This document shows positions 7,550-8,878 of a DNA stretch of 8,878 nt, one piece after another (the first letter of the stretch is position 1; each line of letters opens with the position of its first letter). Source of the stretch: JAYRWN01 sp041917975 (GTDB taxonomy: Bacteria; Bacteroidota; Bacteroidia; Chitinophagales; Saprospiraceae); the NCBI GenBank assembly GCA_041917975.1, contig JAYRWN010000319.1, positions 1-8,878 of the forward strand. Reading direction: 5' to 3'. The position numbers and the translations under genes are program-made. A model generated the notes under the pieces. That model was not told the DNA's origin, made no database searches, and saw nothing but the letters and a program-made list of their open reading frames with translations.

Positions 7550-8476
7550 TTGACTAATTTTGCCAAATTCTTATACCTTCTGATCTTTTCAGCATTAAGT
7601 GTATTCATGTTCAAAGCATATAAACAAAGATTGTTACGCCGGAGTCGCAGAAAAGAGGAATTATTGAAATTAGAGCATGCCAAAGAAATAGGTGTAGCTT
7701 ATGAACAATTAAAAGTTACTCAGGACCAGCTTATCCAATCTGAAAAATTGGCCTTTTTAGGTGAAATAACCGCAGGGATTGCACACGAGTTAAAGAACCC
7801 ATTAAATTTTATTAAGAACTTTACAGAGATAAATCGTGAAATAATTTATGAAATAAGTGAAAAAGTCAAAGATGATCAGGAAGATTTAAATTTAGTCATC
7901 AATAATATAGACACCATTCTGAATCATAGTAAGAGGGCTGATGATATTATCAGCAGTATGCTTTTACATTCAAGGAAGAACAAAGTTGAACGAGAATATA
8001 TCGATGTTGAAAAAATAGCTGAAGAGAGTTTAAGTATTTTTCAGGGTCTGGATGATGAATTTATCAGTTCAGTAAGATTTAAAACTGATTTTGGGCATTA
8101 CAACACAACCTTATTAGCAGATAACAATGATCTGACCAGAGTCTTTATTAGTCTTTTAAACAATTCTCTCTATGCCTTAAAAGAAAAAAGTAGCAAAACT
8201 AGTGAATTTATTCCGTTTATTCTTGTAAAGTCAGTGTTAAGGGAAACGAACCTGATAATTAACATTATTGATAATGGCTCGGGGATTGATCCACAATATG
8301 AAAAGAAAATTTTTCAACCTTTTTTTACCACAAAACCAACTGGAAAGGGTGTAGGACTAGGTCTATCCATAGCCTATGATATAATGAAAAATAGCGTTGG
8401 TGGTGATTTAAAGTTGTGTAATTCAAATGAGGGAGCAAATTTTGAATTGCATTTTCCAGTTAGTAGAAACAGATAA
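7550..8476 (+). CDS. sensor histidine kinase, C-terminal portion (TM, HisKA, HATPase_c)
   Basis: The kinase half of the interrupted propeller sensor. From 7550 (a TTG, read as Leu in the original protein) it encodes a transmembrane helix (about residues 4-24), a basic stop-transfer and a coiled coil (26-64), the H box IAHELKNPLNFI with the phosphoacceptor His79 (codon at 7784), the dimerisation helix pair to about 142, the N box LLNNSLYAL (202-210), the G1 box DNGSGID (241-247), the F box IFQPFFTTK and the G2 box GKGVGLGLS (265-273). All catalytic boxes are present, so the kinase core appears intact. The frame is open from 7250, but no ATG occurs until 7607, which lies inside or after the TM helix. 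A real start is therefore doubtful: TTG 7550 is possible, and ATG 7607 would give a soluble kinase. No receiver or DNA-binding domain follows. Confidence 0.7.
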   Translation: MTNFAKFLYLLIFSALSVFMFKAYKQRLLRRSRRKEELLKLEHAKEIGVAYEQLKVTQDQLIQSEKLAFLGEITAGIAHELKNPLNFIKNFTEINREIIYEISEKVKDDQEDLNLVINNIDTILNHSKRADDIISSMLLHSRKNKVEREYIDVEKIAEESLSIFQGLDDEFISSVRFKTDFGHYNTTLLADNNDLTRVFISLLNNSLYALKEKSSKTSEFIPFILVKSVLRETNLIINIIDNGSGIDPQYEKKIFQPFFTTKPTGKGVGLGLSIAYDIMKNSVGGDLKLCNSNEGANFELHFPVSRNR

Positions 8477-8581
8477 TCTCACTTAAGTTTCCTCGCCACT
8501 CAATCTCTTTCGCCTAATCCATCGAAAAAGGCAGGTTGTGGCAGGGAAGTGGGGGCTGCCGGTTCAGAAATTTGGGCAGAC

Positions 8582-8609
8582 AAAAAAAGGATTGCCATAA
8601 AAATGGCAA
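8582..8609 (-). terminator. Intrinsic-terminator-like hairpin for the minus-strand GDSL hydrolase gene
   Basis: On the minus strand TTGCCAT-TTTT-ATGGCAA (8609-8592) forms a perfect 7-bp stem with a 4-nt loop. After 3 nt (TCC) a run of seven T follows (8588-8582). It lies about 120 nt past the stop codon of the hydrolase gene at 8732. The stem is only moderately GC-rich, so termination may be weak. On the plus strand no T-run follows, so it does not serve the kinase gene. Confidence 0.5.
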
Positions 8610-8658
8610 AAGGGTCAATTCGCGTAACGGCTGGCTGCTGACGAGCAGGGTGGTTTTT

Positions 8659-8675
8659 ATTTAGCGGGGCTAAAT
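8659..8675. repeat. Perfect inverted repeat (7-3-7) matching the one at 3486-3502
   Basis: The plus strand reads ATTTAGC GGG GCTAAAT: two perfect 7-bp arms around GGG. It lies in the convergent gap between the kinase gene (ends 8476) and the GDSL hydrolase gene (stop at 8732). It differs from the inverted repeat at 3486-3502 at only two paired positions, both changed on both arms so that pairing is kept. The rest of this gap (8477-8731) holds the hairpin at 8582-8609 and a weak 5-bp stem at 8635-8648; I see no gene in it. Confidence 0.5.
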
Positions 8676-8731
8676 TAAGCCAGATCAATTCCCTCCAGCC
8701 AGTTTTTACACCCAGCCCGTAAAATGAAATA

Positions 8732-8878
8732 TTATTCATTAAATTTCAGTTTCTTACTTACCCTGTTTATCCACTCTCTTGCCATAAGTTCATGACCAGC
8801 AGGCATGGGATGAATCCCATCCCAAATCCAGTAGTCTGGCGGTGCTATTGACAAAGCTCTATTGAAGGCTGATTGAAA
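8732..8878 (-). CDS. SGNH/GDSL hydrolase family protein, C-terminal end (partial, runs off the window)
   Basis: Reading the minus strand from the window edge at 8878 gives 48 codons and a TAA at 8734-8732. The product contains WIWDGIHPMPAGHELMAREW, the C-terminal block V of the GDSL/SGNH hydrolase family, in which the Asp and His of D-x-x-H (here Asp20 and His23 of the fragment) complete the catalytic triad. It is followed by the usual amphipathic C-terminal helix with a basic end. The family hydrolyses esters (lipids, acetylated sugars); the substrate cannot be told from this piece. The Ser block and the start codon lie outside the window. The gene converges on the sensor kinase gene, with an intergenic gap of 255 nt and a terminator-like hairpin. 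Confidence 0.82.
   Translation of the reverse strand, partial: FQSAFNRALSIAPPDYWIWDGIHPMPAGHELMAREWINRVSKKLKFNE

Larger units (their letters stand above)
5252..8476 (+). pseudogene. Reg_prop - Y_Y_Y - HisKA - HATPase_c sensor kinase gene split by one in-frame stop
   Basis: The two open frames at 5252-7249 and 7250-8476 are in the same frame and together give the canonical order of a propeller sensor kinase, 1074 codons with one internal TAA at 7247-7249. Codons right after the TAA (7250-7549) encode a Y_Y_Y domain, with YEYRLLGFNNTW at 7373-7408 and NLKHGSYDLEIR at 7445-7480. This domain is the usual bridge between propeller and membrane helix and has no start codon or signal of its own. No frameshift is needed. 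The context IDNI-stop-LNYDK suggests that a CAA (Gln) became TAA, but other single-base changes are possible. It is either a recent nonsense mutation, a sequencing or assembly error, or readthrough. Everything else in the gene looks under selection, so the break is recent or not real. Confidence 0.8.

Noticed and set aside
8635..8655. CTGCT-GACG-AGCAG stem followed by GGTGGTTTTT as a plus-strand terminator of the kinase gene
   Set aside because: The stem has only five pairs and the T-run starts six bases away, which is too weak for a terminator call.
8500..8739. 79-codon minus-strand ORF that overlaps the end of the GDSL hydrolase gene by 8 nt
   Set aside because: I recognise no family, it reads straight through the terminator-like hairpin at 8582-8609 and the inverted repeat at 8659-8675, and it has no start signal. 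It is most likely chance, although a small protein cannot be excluded.

Overview
The window looks like chromosomal DNA of a member of the Bacteroidota, perhaps of the Saprospiria/Chitinophagia side (low confidence below phylum). The reasons are a dimeric eukaryotic-like glycyl-tRNA synthetase, a two-component regulator propeller (Reg_prop) sensor joined to a Y_Y_Y domain and histidine kinase, a TAnnTTTG-type -7 promoter element, and the near absence of Shine-Dalgarno sequences.

Left part (14-3507, minus strand): a two-gene operon. Glycyl-tRNA synthetase is followed by a cytoplasmic S9-family (prolyl oligopeptidase-like) serine peptidase, and the two genes share an ATGA stop/start overlap. The synthetase leader holds a perfect 7-bp inverted repeat. 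Middle (3508-4002): an intergenic region of about 500 bp that contains three degenerate tandem repeat units. After it, on the plus strand, come a Uma2-family (DUF820, PD-(D/E)XK fold) protein, whose promoter sits so close to the ATG that the mRNA may be leaderless, and a small DUF2721 membrane protein.

Right part (5252-8476, plus strand): one long, conspicuously AT-rich gene starts 3 nt after the DUF2721 gene. It encodes a Reg_prop beta-propeller sensor, Y_Y_Y domain, transmembrane helix, HisKA and HATPase_c. An in-frame TAA at 7247-7249 splits it between the propeller and the Y_Y_Y domain. Reading resumes in the same frame straight after the TAA and stays open to 8476, so this is one sensor kinase gene with a nonsense codon, not two genes. 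No response regulator is visible in the window.

Right edge (8477-8878): an intergenic stretch with a terminator-like hairpin for the minus strand and a second inverted repeat built like the one upstream of the synthetase. At the very edge is the C-terminal 48 codons of a GDSL/SGNH hydrolase on the minus strand, too short to stand out as an ORF but recognisable from its Asp-x-x-His block.

There is no defence system, CRISPR array, tRNA or rRNA gene, or transposase here. The observations most worth a second look are the interrupted sensor kinase, its AT-rich island character, the tandem intergenic repeat, and the pair of covarying inverted repeats.
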